In this document: positions 48,401-56,998 of the stretch, piece after piece
Layout of the letters: each line of letters opens with the position of its first letter
Position numbering within the stretch: position 1 is the stretch's first letter
Source: Scatomonas sp963930955
GTDB taxonomy: Bacteria; Bacillota; Clostridia; Lachnospirales; Lachnospiraceae
DNA length: 64,000 nt
Assembly (NCBI GenBank): GCA_963930955.1
Contig: OZ006967.1
Location: forward strand, 868,001-932,000
Direction: 5' to 3'
Program-made: the position numbers and the translations under genes
The notes under the pieces: model-generated
The model's input: the letters and a program-made list of their open reading frames with translations, nothing else
Databases searched by the model: none
Told to the model about the DNA's origin: nothing

Positions 48401-48670
48401 CAGGTTGGGAAGCAGTGCGTCGGGACGCTCCTTGGCGATGATCTGCTCCAGCCGCTCTACGTTCAGCGGCTCAATGTAAGTAACATCGGCGGTCTCAGGA
48501 TCCGTCATGATAGTGGCCGGGTTGGAATTGACCAGCACGATTTCGTAGCCCAGCTTCTTCAGGGCCTTGCAGGCCTGGGTGCCGGAATAGTCAAATTCAC
48601 AGGCCTGGCCGATAATAATGGGGCCGGAACCGATGATAAGCACTTTGTGAATGTCTGTTCTCTTTGGCAT
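45446..48670 (-). CDS. carB: Carbamoyl phosphate synthase, large subunit
   Basis: 1,074 residues, full length. Two homologous ATP-grasp halves ('[20 protein letters not shown]' and '[20 protein letters not shown]'), '[13 protein letters not shown]' and '[13 protein letters not shown]', and the C-terminal MGS-like allosteric domain. It makes carbamoyl phosphate for arginine and pyrimidines. Ribosome site AGGAGG. The amidotransferase subunit gene carA, usually directly upstream, is not in this window; carB stands alone between divergent and convergent genes. Confidence 0.97.
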   Translation of the reverse strand: [1074 protein letters not shown]

Positions 48671-48869
48671 TTTGATCCTCCTGAAATAAAGACTTGTTCA
48701 ACCTTTCCCACCTATTATATAGGAGAATCTTCAAAAGTAAAAGGGATTTTTGCAGGATGGATCCATAGAAAATTTAACGGTGATTTTACCGAATTCTGCT
48801 TATATATCCAAAGAAAGGCGGATATACTGGAAAAAAGTCCGTCCGGACTGTTATAAAGGAGAGAATCAG

Positions 48870-50243
48870 ATGGTCAAGGTTTACGTTCTGGACACCAATG
48901 TACTGGTGCAGGCTCCCTACGCCTGCGAATGCTTTGAGGAGAACCAGGTGGTGCTGCCCCTGGTGGTCCTGGAAGAGCTGGATAATCTTAAGAAGGCGGA
49001 AGGAGAAAAGGGACGCAACGCCAGAAACGCTATCCGATATCTGGAGGGGTTAAGACAGAGGGGTGACTTGCTGGAGGGAGTGGCAACCGGCAGCGGCGGC
49101 ACCCTCCGGGTGGAGAAAAATTTTGTGAACGTAAGTCTGCCTGAGGATCTTCCGGAGGACAAAATGGACAACCGGATCCTGCGGGTGTGCAGAGGAATTT
49201 CCGAAACAAGCCGGGAGCCGGTGGTTCTGGTGACGAAGGACATTCTGCTGCGGGTAAAGGCACAGATGCTGGGAATCCAGGCGGAGGATTTCGTTACGGA
49301 GCAGGTTTCCGGTCAGGAGCAGCAGTACCGGGGCAGAGCGGAAGTCTATGTGCCGGAGGAAGCCTTTAAGGATTTTAAGAAAAAAGGAATTCCTGTGGAA
49401 CTGGTTTATCAGAGCGATGAGGAGGGAAGGATCGCCCGTCCGGAGCTGCTGGAAAACGAATTTGTAATCCTGAAAGCGGATCAGTCCGCCAAAAAGACTC
49501 AGCTGGGCCGGGTGGAGAAGGGGATGATCAAAAAGCTGGAATACAGGAAAAGCCAGCCCTACGGGGTGAGACCTCGGAACGCCGGCCAGTATTTTCTTCA
49601 GGAAGCACTGATGCAGCCGGCGGAGAAGGCGCCGCTGGTGATCGTCAAGGGAATGGCCGGCACCAGCAAGACCTTTTATTCTCTGGCGGTTGGTCTGGAA
49701 AAACTTTTGAACAATCCCACCGGGGAATACCGGCGGATCCTGATCTGCCGTCCTAACGCCCAGTTTGATTCGGACATCGGCTTCCTGCCCGGGGATGAGC
49801 AGGAGAAGATTGCCCCGCTGCTGCGGCCGGTGATGGATAATCTGGAGCAGCTCATCGATTCCAACGAAGAAGCCAGATATGAAGATGAACGGGCCCTGCA
49901 GGGAAAGATCGAAGAGATCTTTGACCGGGGCATTCTTCAGGCGGAAGCCCTGAACTTCCTTAGAGGGCGCTCCATCGAAAAAACGTATCTGATCATTGAC
50001 GAGGCCCAGAATATGACTCCCGGCCAGGCTAAAGGGATCATCACCCGGGCGGGAAGGAATACCAAGATCATCCTTCTGGGAGACCCGGGACAGATCGACC
50101 GTCCCTTCCTGGACGAGCGGACCAACGGCTTAAGCTATGCCGCTGAGCATATGAAGGGCAGCCCGCTCTGCTGGCAGATTACCTTAAGCGCCGAAGAATG
50201 CGAGCGGTCCTCTTTGGCTATGGACGCAGTGAGGCGCATGTGA
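48870..50243 (+). CDS. PhoH family ATPase with N-terminal PIN domain (YlaK-like)
   Basis: 457 residues. PIN ribonuclease-like domain at 1-140 ('VYVLDTNVLVQAP', 'LVVLEELDNLKKAEG', 'VVLVTKDILLRVKAQMLG') and PhoH ATPase at about 240-457 with P-loop 'GMAGTSKT' near 261-268, 'IIDEAQNMTPGQAKGIITR' and 'ILLGDPGQID'. PIN-PhoH proteins of related type (PhoH2) act as RNA helicase/ribonucleases; cellular role here unknown. ATG 48870 behind AAAGGAG. Next gene: HD hydrolase. Confidence 0.9.
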   Translation: MVKVYVLDTNVLVQAPYACECFEENQVVLPLVVLEELDNLKKAEGEKGRNARNAIRYLEGLRQRGDLLEGVATGSGGTLRVEKNFVNVSLPEDLPEDKMDNRILRVCRGISETSREPVVLVTKDILLRVKAQMLGIQAEDFVTEQVSGQEQQYRGRAEVYVPEEAFKDFKKKGIPVELVYQSDEEGRIARPELLENEFVILKADQSAKKTQLGRVEKGMIKKLEYRKSQPYGVRPRNAGQYFLQEALMQPAEKAPLVIVKGMAGTSKTFYSLAVGLEKLLNNPTGEYRRILICRPNAQFDSDIGFLPGDEQEKIAPLLRPVMDNLEQLIDSNEEARYEDERALQGKIEEIFDRGILQAEALNFLRGRSIEKTYLIIDEAQNMTPGQAKGIITRAGRNTKIILLGDPGQIDRPFLDERTNGLSYAAEHMKGSPLCWQITLSAEECERSSLAMDAVRRM

Positions 50244-50311
50244 AGGGCTGGGGCAGGCCGGGGTGGAGACGGCGGGGAAATAGAAGAAAAGGAAAGAAGA
50301 TTTTGGAAATT

Positions 50312-50974
50312 ATGGAAATTACATACACTGATGCTAAAGAAAACGAAGAGATCAGCCTGCTGATCGAGAAAGGAAATCAGGTAATGCGGGCTCTGGGATA
50401 CACGGAGCATTCAAAGAAACACGCCGCCAGGGTGGCGGAAACGGCCGGTCGGATCCTGAAGGAACTGGGATACGGGAAAAAGGCCATTGAACTCAGCAAG
50501 ATCGCCGGTTACATGCATGACATCGGAAACAGCATTAACCGCCACGACCATGCCCACAGCGGGGCGGTTCTGGCCTACCAGATCCTGAAAGGGATGAAGA
50601 TGCCGCTGGAAGATATTCTGGTGATCGTCACAGCCATCGGCCACCATGATGAGAGCACCGGCACAGCGGTGGATGTGGTGTCCGCGGCTCTGATCCTGGC
50701 GGACAAGACCGATGTCCGCCGGAACCGGGTGCAGAATCCCAACATCGCGAATTTTGATACCCATGACCGGGTAAACTACGCAGCTCTGCGTACCAGCCTG
50801 GAGGTCAACGAGGAGAAAAAGGTGATCCAGATCGAACTGGAGCTGGACGATTCCATGTGTACGGTTATGGATTATTTTGAGATCTTCCTTCAGAGAATGC
50901 TCATGTGCAAGCGGGCGGCGGAGGTGCTGGGCTGCCGGTTCAAGTTGCTGGCCAATGGGAGCAAGCTCTGCTGA
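50312..50974 (+). CDS. HD domain phosphohydrolase
   Basis: 220 residues. HD metal site 'HSKKHAARVAETAG' ... 'IAGYMHDIGNSINRHDHAHSG' ... 'IGHHDESTG' and 'LILADKTDVRRNR'. HD proteins hydrolyse phosphoesters, often nucleotides. ATG 50312 lies 14 bases from GGAAAG; TTG 50303 is better spaced and may be the real start (three more residues). It may be co-transcribed with the PhoH gene. Confidence 0.85.
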   Translation: MEITYTDAKENEEISLLIEKGNQVMRALGYTEHSKKHAARVAETAGRILKELGYGKKAIELSKIAGYMHDIGNSINRHDHAHSGAVLAYQILKGMKMPLEDILVIVTAIGHHDESTGTAVDVVSAALILADKTDVRRNRVQNPNIANFDTHDRVNYAALRTSLEVNEEKKVIQIELELDDSMCTVMDYFEIFLQRMLMCKRAAEVLGCRFKLLANGSKLC

Positions 50975-51106
50975 AGAGAGGCGGGTCCGGAAGGTGCCGG
51001 GATCTGAAAAAGAATTTCTGCTTTGATTTTTCGCGGGTTTTCGGTATACTGGATATATTACAAGACGAATCTCTCCGGTGCTGGAGAAAAGCGAAAGAAG
51101 GATGTT

Positions 51107-51802
51107 ATGCAGAGCAGAGAAATTTTAGAGATGTTTCCCCTGCTTCGAGGACTTGAGGAGAGTACCCGGGAGTACCTGGCCCGCCAGGGAAGAATCCGGG
51201 CCTGCGGCCGGGGGCAGCTGATCTACCGGGCCAAGGAGCCTGTGGAACGGGTCTATTTTCAGCTGGAGGGGAAATCCATGCTGTATAACGTGACCCACAG
51301 CGGAAACCGGAAGATTATTTTTGTTCTGGGTTTCGGGGAACTGCTGAACGACCATGTGCTCAACGAGCACGAAACCTCTCTTTTCTGTGAGGCGGTGGAG
51401 GCGGGACAGGTGCTGGAATTTCCGGTTTCCGCCTTTACGGAAGCTATGAAGAAGGATTTTTTGCTGACCCGGCGGATTCTGGCCGCCCAGGAACGGAAAA
51501 TCTGGAGACTGGGCCATCAGCTGAAAAATACGATGGGCAGTATTTATCTGGAGAGAAAGCTGGCGGCAAAGCTCTGGAAGCTATCCCGGGATTTCGGAGT
51601 TCCCGGAAAGCGAGGGATGGAAATAGACATGCATATGACTGTTACCTTTCTGGCAGATCTTCTGGGAGCGCCCAGGGAAACCACTTCCCGGGTCTGCAAG
51701 ACTCTGGCAGGACACGGGCTGATCCGCATGGAAAACAAACGGATCTGCATCCCGGACCGGGAGCGGATGGCCCGGTTCTACAAAACCGGCAGCTATGAAT
51801 AA
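51107..51802 (+). CDS. Crp/Fnr family regulator next to asrABC
   Basis: 231 residues. Sensor barrel ('RAKEPVERVYFQLEGKSMLYN', 'ILGFGELLNDHVL'-type sequence) and Crp helix-turn-helix ('VTFLADLLGAPRETTSRVCKTL', recognition helix R-E-T-T-S-R). A single Cys-poor N-terminus argues against an oxygen-sensing Fnr cluster. It lies directly upstream of the sulfite reductase operon and the site between them contains a perfect TGTGA-N6-TCACA; it is the likely regulator of asrABC. Confidence 0.88.
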   Translation: MQSREILEMFPLLRGLEESTREYLARQGRIRACGRGQLIYRAKEPVERVYFQLEGKSMLYNVTHSGNRKIIFVLGFGELLNDHVLNEHETSLFCEAVEAGQVLEFPVSAFTEAMKKDFLLTRRILAAQERKIWRLGHQLKNTMGSIYLERKLAAKLWKLSRDFGVPGKRGMEIDMHMTVTFLADLLGAPRETTSRVCKTLAGHGLIRMENKRICIPDRERMARFYKTGSYE

Positions 51803-51813
51803 CGGATTTTACA

Positions 51814-51847
51814 GGATTCTGTGAGAAATCTCACAGAATCCTTTTTT
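51814..51847 (+). terminator. Terminator that also contains a Crp-type operator
   Basis: Perfect 13-bp inverted repeat GGATTCTGTGAGA (51814-51826) and TCTCACAGAATCC (51829-51841) followed by six T: a textbook terminator for the crp gene. Within it TGTGA (51820-51824), six bases, TCACA (51831-51835) equals the classical Crp operator. It lies about 75-90 bases before asrA. Confidence 0.8.
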
Positions 51848-51909
51848 GATTGCCCTTAAACTGAAACTAAGAGAAAAATGGCATCCCCAGGATGCCGGGA
51901 GGAGACGCT

Positions 51910-52914
51910 ATGGGTTATTGTTTAACAAAGCCGGAGGCAGAGAACCTGTTTCAGCAGCTGATGCAAAGCTATGAGGTCTACGCCCCTGTGAGAAAAGCAG
52001 GAGAAGGCTGTTTCTCAGACACGGATGTGGTTCGATATGACAGGATTCGGTCTCTGGAGGAGATTGTCTGGGATCAGAAGTCGGATTACTCCTTTAAAGA
52101 GGTTCTGCTGCCGGTCAACGAGACGCTGTTTTATTTTACGGAGGATCAGACCGCCGTGCCCAAGGGGCCGGAAAAGGAGCTCCTTATTTTTCTGCGGTCC
52201 TGCGACCTGCATGCGGTCAGGAGGCTGGATGAAATGTATCTGAACAACGGAGCCGGAGATTTTTACTACGCCAGAAGACGGGAGCGTACCAGATTTGCGC
52301 TTATGGGCTGCCAGGACACCTGCGATTCCGGTTTCTGCGTCAGTATGGGAACCAGCCAGGCGGATCATTATGATCTCTATCTGAAGGTGGAAGGCGGACA
52401 GGTGTATGCGGACTGCCGGGATCCCAGGCTGGAGAAATATTGGAAAGAGGCGGGCGGAGCGGAAATGCCGGTCTCTCCGGAGTACGCCGGGGAGAACCGG
52501 GAAAGGGTTGCCCTGCCGAAAAAACTCTCTAACGAGAGTTTTACAAAAGAAATCTGGGAGGAATACGGAGCTCGCTGCATTGGCTGCGGCCGCTGCAATT
52601 TTGTCTGCCCTACCTGCACCTGTTTTACCATGCAGGATATTTTTTACCGGGACAACCTTAAGGCCGGGGAACGTCGGAGAGTCTGGGCTTCCTGTCAGGT
52701 GGACGGCTTCACGGACATTGCCGGGGGCATTTCCTTCCGCAAAAAACAGGGAGAACGGTTTCGCTTTAAGGTTATGCACAAAATATACGACTACCAAAAA
52801 CGATTCGGCTATTCCATGTGCGTGGGCTGCGGCCGCTGCGACAATATCTGTCCGGAATATATTTCCTATTCCAACTGTGTAAACCGTCTGGCAAAGGAGG
52901 AAGAAGAGACATGA
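51910..52914 (+). CDS. asrA: Anaerobic sulfite reductase subunit A
   Basis: 334 residues. Two 4Fe-4S ferredoxin motifs: 'CIGCGRCNFVCPTCTC' near 218 and 'CVGCGRCDNICPEY' near 303; also 'GCQDTCDSGFC'. AsrA passes electrons to AsrC in the three-subunit, NADH-dependent sulfite reductase of anaerobes. ATG 51910 with GGGAGGAG. It overlaps asrB by four bases (ATGA). Confidence 0.95.
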   Translation: MGYCLTKPEAENLFQQLMQSYEVYAPVRKAGEGCFSDTDVVRYDRIRSLEEIVWDQKSDYSFKEVLLPVNETLFYFTEDQTAVPKGPEKELLIFLRSCDLHAVRRLDEMYLNNGAGDFYYARRRERTRFALMGCQDTCDSGFCVSMGTSQADHYDLYLKVEGGQVYADCRDPRLEKYWKEAGGAEMPVSPEYAGENRERVALPKKLSNESFTKEIWEEYGARCIGCGRCNFVCPTCTCFTMQDIFYRDNLKAGERRRVWASCQVDGFTDIAGGISFRKKQGERFRFKVMHKIYDYQKRFGYSMCVGCGRCDNICPEYISYSNCVNRLAKEEEET

Positions 52915-53702
52915 AAAACGAATATATCCCTCAGTTATCGGAGATCCGGCAGGTTATCAGACACACAAATCTGGAATATACCTTTCGCATGGCCTGGGAA
53001 GGCCCTGTAAAGCCGGGCCAGTTTTTTGAACTTTCCCTGCCTAAATACGGAGAAGCCCCTATTTCGGTCAGCGGCATCGGGGAGGGAACTGTGGATTTTA
53101 CCATCCGCCGGGTGGGAAAGGTTACGGATGAGATTTTTGAAAATTATGCGGGGGACAGTCTGTACCTGCGGGGTCCCTATGGAAACGGCTTTGACCTGGA
53201 CAATTACCGTGGGAAAGAGCTGGCAGTTATCGCCGGGGGAACCGGCCTTTCCCCAGTGAAAGGGGTAGTGGATTATTTCGCCGGACATCCGGAAGAATGC
53301 AGAAGCTGCACTTTGATCGCGGGTTTTAAATCTCCGGCAGATGTGCTGTTCCGGGAGGATTTTGCCCTCTGGAAGGACAGGATCCGGGTAATCCAGACGG
53401 TGGACAGCGCTCCAGAGGGCTATGAAGGACCGGTAGGCATGGTGACCCAATATGTGCCCAAGCTGACTTTTAAAAATCCGGAGAACGCCGCCTTTATCTG
53501 CGTGGGACCTCCCGTGATGATCAAATTTACTGTCCAGGAAATTCTCAAGCTGGGTATCCGGGAAGAACAGATCTGGATTTCTCACGAGAGAAAAATGTGC
53601 TGCGGCCTGGGCAAGTGCGGTCACTGCCGGATCGGAAGCACCTACGTATGCCTGGACGGGCCGGTATTTAATTACGCGGAAGGAAAAAATCTGGTGGATT
53701 AG
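52911..53702 (+). CDS. asrB: Anaerobic sulfite reductase subunit B
   Basis: 263 residues, ferredoxin-NADP reductase-like: FAD part ('GQFFELSLPKYGEAPISVSG'), NAD part ('LAVIAGGTGLSPVKGVVDYF', 'FICVGPPVMIKFT'), and C-terminal 2Fe-2S Cys cluster 'CCGLGKCGHCRIGSTYVC'. It feeds electrons from NADH. Coupled to asrA by an ATGA overlap. Confidence 0.95.
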   Translation: MKNEYIPQLSEIRQVIRHTNLEYTFRMAWEGPVKPGQFFELSLPKYGEAPISVSGIGEGTVDFTIRRVGKVTDEIFENYAGDSLYLRGPYGNGFDLDNYRGKELAVIAGGTGLSPVKGVVDYFAGHPEECRSCTLIAGFKSPADVLFREDFALWKDRIRVIQTVDSAPEGYEGPVGMVTQYVPKLTFKNPENAAFICVGPPVMIKFTVQEILKLGIREEQIWISHERKMCCGLGKCGHCRIGSTYVCLDGPVFNYAEGKNLVD

Positions 53703-53713
53703 GAGAAGAGCAT

Positions 53714-54697
53714 ATGGGAAAAGATTTTAATACGAAAAAATTAAAGAAAAATGCCTTCCGAGTTTCCAAAGAAAGAGGAATGGGGGCTTCCAGGATCCGG
53801 GTGCCAGGAGGGTATCTGAAAGCGGAGATCCTGGGCATGGTTCAGGAGATTTCCCAGACCTACGGCAACGGCATCGTACATCTAACTACCCGCCAGGGAT
53901 TTGAGATCGAGGGTATCCGTCTGGAGGATATGGAAGAAATTAACCGGAAGCTGCAGCCTATTATCGAACTGCTGGAGATCAATCAGACGGAGCCGGGCAC
54001 CGGATATCCCGCCTCCGGAACCAGAAATATAAGCGCCTGCATCGGCAATAATGTCTGCCCCTTCGCCAACTATAATACGGCGGAGCTGGCCAGGCGCATT
54101 GAGAAGGAGATTTTCCCTAACGACCTGCATTTTAAGGTGGCATGTACCGGTTGTTCCAATGATTGCGCCAAGGCCCGGATGCACGACTTCGGAATCATCG
54201 GCATGACCATGCCTCAGTACGATCCGTCCCGCTGCGTCAGCTGCCAGGCCTGCATCAAAGGCTGCAGATCCCTTTCTGTGGATGCCCTGCGGATGGAAAA
54301 CTACAAGATTATCCGGGATACGGAGAAATGCATCGGCTGCGGTGTCTGCATTACCAAGTGTCCCACCCGGGCTTTGACCCGCAGCAAAAAGAAATATTAC
54401 AAACTTGCTATCATGGGACGCACTGGCAAGAGAAACCCCCGGCTGGGAAAAGATTTCCTGGTGTGGGCCGATGCTGATAATATTATTAAGATCATCCTCA
54501 ATACGTATAGGTTTGTAAAGGAATACATTTCTCCGGACGCCCCGGGAGGAAAAGAACACATCGGCTATATTATCGACCGGGTAGGCTTTGAGGAATACAA
54601 AAAATGGGCTCTGGAAGGGGTGGAACTGATGCCGGAAACTCTTATAAATGACTGTATCTACTGGGAAGGACTTCATTTTGATAATAAAGGGAAATAA
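53714..54697 (+). CDS. asrC: Anaerobic sulfite reductase subunit C (siroheme)
   Basis: 327 residues, the catalytic subunit. Siroheme-4Fe-4S ligands: 'ACIGNNVCPFANYN' and 'CTGCSNDCAKARMHDFGIIG'; two ferredoxin motifs 'CVSCQACIKGCRS' and 'CIGCGVCITKCPT' in the middle. It reduces sulfite to sulfide. Ribosome site AGGAGAAG; 11 bases after asrB. Confidence 0.95.
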   Translation: MGKDFNTKKLKKNAFRVSKERGMGASRIRVPGGYLKAEILGMVQEISQTYGNGIVHLTTRQGFEIEGIRLEDMEEINRKLQPIIELLEINQTEPGTGYPASGTRNISACIGNNVCPFANYNTAELARRIEKEIFPNDLHFKVACTGCSNDCAKARMHDFGIIGMTMPQYDPSRCVSCQACIKGCRSLSVDALRMENYKIIRDTEKCIGCGVCITKCPTRALTRSKKKYYKLAIMGRTGKRNPRLGKDFLVWADADNIIKIILNTYRFVKEYISPDAPGGKEHIGYIIDRVGFEEYKKWALEGVELMPETLINDCIYWEGLHFDNKGK

Positions 54698-54720
54698 GAT
54701 CCGGCAGCCTGCAAAGGACA

Positions 54721-54748
54721 TTGCTTTTTCCGAGGTTTTCTGTATACT
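54721..54748 (+). promoter_or_regulatory. Sigma-A promoter of the GNAT gene
   Basis: TTGCTT (54721-54726), 16-bp spacer, TATACT (54743-54748). Confidence 0.6.
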
Positions 54749-54783
54749 GATAATAGAAGGATCAACAGAAAAGGATGAGTGTC

Positions 54784-55296
54784 ATGGGAGAAAAAACAGA
54801 AAAGAAGATACAGGTGCGCTGGTATACAGAAAAAGACCTGCCGGAGATGATCCGGATCTGGAATGAGGTGGTGGAGGAGGGCATCGCCTTTCCCCAGGAA
54901 GAATGCCTGGACCGGGAGACGGGAAAAGATTTTTTTGGCGCGCAGACATACTGCGGCGTAGCGGAAGATGAGCAGGGCAGAGTTCTGGGGCTTTATATCC
55001 TGCATCCCAACAACGTGGGCCGCTGCGGCCATATTTCCAACGCCAGCTACGCGGTGGCATCGGAACAGAGAGGGCGGCACATCGGTGAGAAGCTGGTGCG
55101 GGACTGTATCCGCCAGGCCGGGCTTCACGGATTCCGGGTACTGCAGTTCAATGCGGTGGTGGCCTCTAACCTGCATGCACGGCACCTTTACGAGAGGCTG
55201 GGATTTTCTCAGCTGGGGGTCATTCCCGGAGGATTTCGGATGAAAGACGGATCCTATGAGGATATCTGTCCGTATTACATAGAAGTGCGGTTGTAA
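54784..55296 (+). CDS. GNAT family N-acetyltransferase
   Basis: 170 residues with GNAT fold: 'RWYTEKDLPEMIRIWNEVV' start, acetyl-CoA loop 'VASEQRGRHIGEKLVRDCI' (R-G-x-x-x-G type), and 'ARHLYERLGFSQLGVIPGGF'. The substrate is unknown. ATG 54784 is taken because ATG 54775 lies on the ribosome site AAAGGA. Confidence 0.88.
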   Translation: MGEKTEKKIQVRWYTEKDLPEMIRIWNEVVEEGIAFPQEECLDRETGKDFFGAQTYCGVAEDEQGRVLGLYILHPNNVGRCGHISNASYAVASEQRGRHIGEKLVRDCIRQAGLHGFRVLQFNAVVASNLHARHLYERLGFSQLGVIPGGFRMKDGSYEDICPYYIEVRL

Positions 55297-55353
55297 AAAG
55301 CAGAAAGAGCAGGCCGCGGCAGCCGGATGTGCTGCCACGGCCTTAAGCCTTCT

Positions 55354-56859
55354 TTACTGCTGATAATAGCTGAGGAAATCCCCGATCTTGGTCATGGCGT
55401 CTTTTAATACTTCGATCCTGGGAAGATAGACGATGCGGAAGTGGTCCGGCTGCTGCCAGTTAAAGCCGCTGCCGTGGATGATCAGGATTTTTTTCTCCCG
55501 CAGCAGATCCAGGGCAAACTGTTCATCGTTGGTAATGTTGAATTTTGCCGTATCGATCTTAGGGAAGATATAGAAGGCGGCTTTGGGTTTTACGGCGCTG
55601 AGGCCTGGGATGTCGTTGATGGCCTTGTAAATGTATTCCCGCTGTTCGTAGATCCTTCCTCCGGGAACGATGTAGCCCTCCACGCTCTGGTGTCCTCCCA
55701 GTGCGGTCTGCACAATGGACTGTGCCGGCACATTGGAGCAGAGCCGCATATTGGAAAGCATGTTTAGGCCTTCAATATAATCCTTTGCCATGCGCTTGTT
55801 TCCGCTTAAGATCATCCAGCCAATGCGGAAGCCGGCGATCATGTGGGATTTGGAGAGGCCGCTGTAGGTAACGCAGAACAGATCCGGAGCCAGGGAGGCG
55901 ATGGAAACGTGCTGTTCACCGTCCATGACCAGCCGGTCATAGATTTCATCAGAAAAGATGATCAGCTGATGTTCCCGGGCGATCTTCACGATCTCCAGCA
56001 GCACCTCTTTGGGATACAGGGCGCCGGTGGGGTTGTTGGGATTGATCAGGACAATGGCCTTGGTGCGGTCGGTGATCTTGCTGCGGATATCGTTCATATC
56101 GGGATACCACTCGGACTGCTCGTCGCAGATATAGTGGACGACTTTGCCGCCGGCCAGAGTGGCGCAGGCGGTCCACAGGGGATAGTCCGGGGAGGGGATC
56201 AGGATCTCATCCCCGTCGTCCAGCAGGGCGGACATAGAGATGTTGATGAGCTCGCTGACGCCGTTGCCGGTATAGATATCCTCCATGGTTACATTGGGGA
56301 TCTTCTTGATCTGAGCGTACTGCATAATGGCTTTTCGGGCGGAGAAAAGGCCTCTGGCGTCAGAGTAGCCTTCACAGTCCGTCAGCTGCCGGCGCATATC
56401 GTAAATGACTTCGTCCGGGGTCCGGAAGCCGAAGGGAGCGGGATTGCCGATGTTCAGCTTCAGCACGGAGGTGCCGTCCGCTTCCATCCGGGCGGCTTCG
56501 TCCACCACCGGGCCTCTCACATCGTATAATACATTCTCCAGTTTGCTTGACTTTTTAAATGTTCGCATGGTTCCTCCTCCTGAAGGTTCTATTTTAGAAT
56601 TCTGATCTGTGCTGCCGGGGAAGGCGGCCTCCTCCGGAGCATCCGCAGCTTCCAGCCAGGCGGCATCCACATCCAGGGTCTGCGCCAGAAAATGAAGGAT
56701 ATTGGCTCTGGGCACGGTTTTGCCGCTGACATACTGGCTCATATGACTTTTTCCCAGTTTCATGCCGGCCTGCTCCGCCGCCCGGATAAGGTCTACCTGT
56801 TTCAGGTGTTTCTGCTCCATGGCCTTCCTCAGCCTGGCTGCAAAAGTCTCTTTTGACAT
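55354..56859 (-). CDS. HTH (XRE) domain fused to AlaT-like aminotransferase
   Basis: 501 residues in one frame. Residues 1-70 are an XRE/Cro-type helix-turn-helix ('ARLRKAMEQKHLKQVDLIRAAE', 'KSHMSQYVSGKTVPRANIL'), residues ~98-501 a full class I aminotransferase of the AlaT type ('NIGNPAPFGFRTPDEVI', 'INPNNPTGALYPKEVL', 'FSDEIYDRL', PLP Lys in 'TYSGLSKSHMIAGFRIGWM'). The junction codes the ribosome site CAGGAGGAGG directly before an internal ATG at 56568, so a second, 404-residue aminotransferase alone is probably also made. It likely makes alanine from pyruvate and glutamate. Confidence 0.88.
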   Translation of the reverse strand: MSKETFAARLRKAMEQKHLKQVDLIRAAEQAGMKLGKSHMSQYVSGKTVPRANILHFLAQTLDVDAAWLEAADAPEEAAFPGSTDQNSKIEPSGGGTMRTFKKSSKLENVLYDVRGPVVDEAARMEADGTSVLKLNIGNPAPFGFRTPDEVIYDMRRQLTDCEGYSDARGLFSARKAIMQYAQIKKIPNVTMEDIYTGNGVSELINISMSALLDDGDEILIPSPDYPLWTACATLAGGKVVHYICDEQSEWYPDMNDIRSKITDRTKAIVLINPNNPTGALYPKEVLLEIVKIAREHQLIIFSDEIYDRLVMDGEQHVSIASLAPDLFCVTYSGLSKSHMIAGFRIGWMILSGNKRMAKDYIEGLNMLSNMRLCSNVPAQSIVQTALGGHQSVEGYIVPGGRIYEQREYIYKAINDIPGLSAVKPKAAFYIFPKIDTAKFNITNDEQFALDLLREKKILIIHGSGFNWQQPDHFRIVYLPRIEVLKDAMTKIGDFLSYYQQ

Positions 56860-56905
56860 GTTCCCTCCTGAAATGATCACAATGTATTTTGCTGACGTTG
56901 AGGAC

Positions 56906-56998
56906 AGTATAACACGGGAAAGAGAGAAGTTCAATATATAAAAAAGAAGAAAGTGAACATAAATTAAAAAGTTCAATTTTGAGATGCGAAAGTTCAAA
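56906..56998 (-). promoter_or_regulatory. Promoter with repeated TTGAAC boxes
   Basis: On the minus strand TTGAAC (56929-56934) and TATACT (56906-56911) form a promoter with a 17-bp spacer. TTGAAC(TT) recurs upstream at 56971-56976 and 56992-56997, i.e. 42 and 63 bases from the first, whole numbers of helix turns. The repeats are good candidates for the operator of the fused helix-turn-helix domain. Confidence 0.6.
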
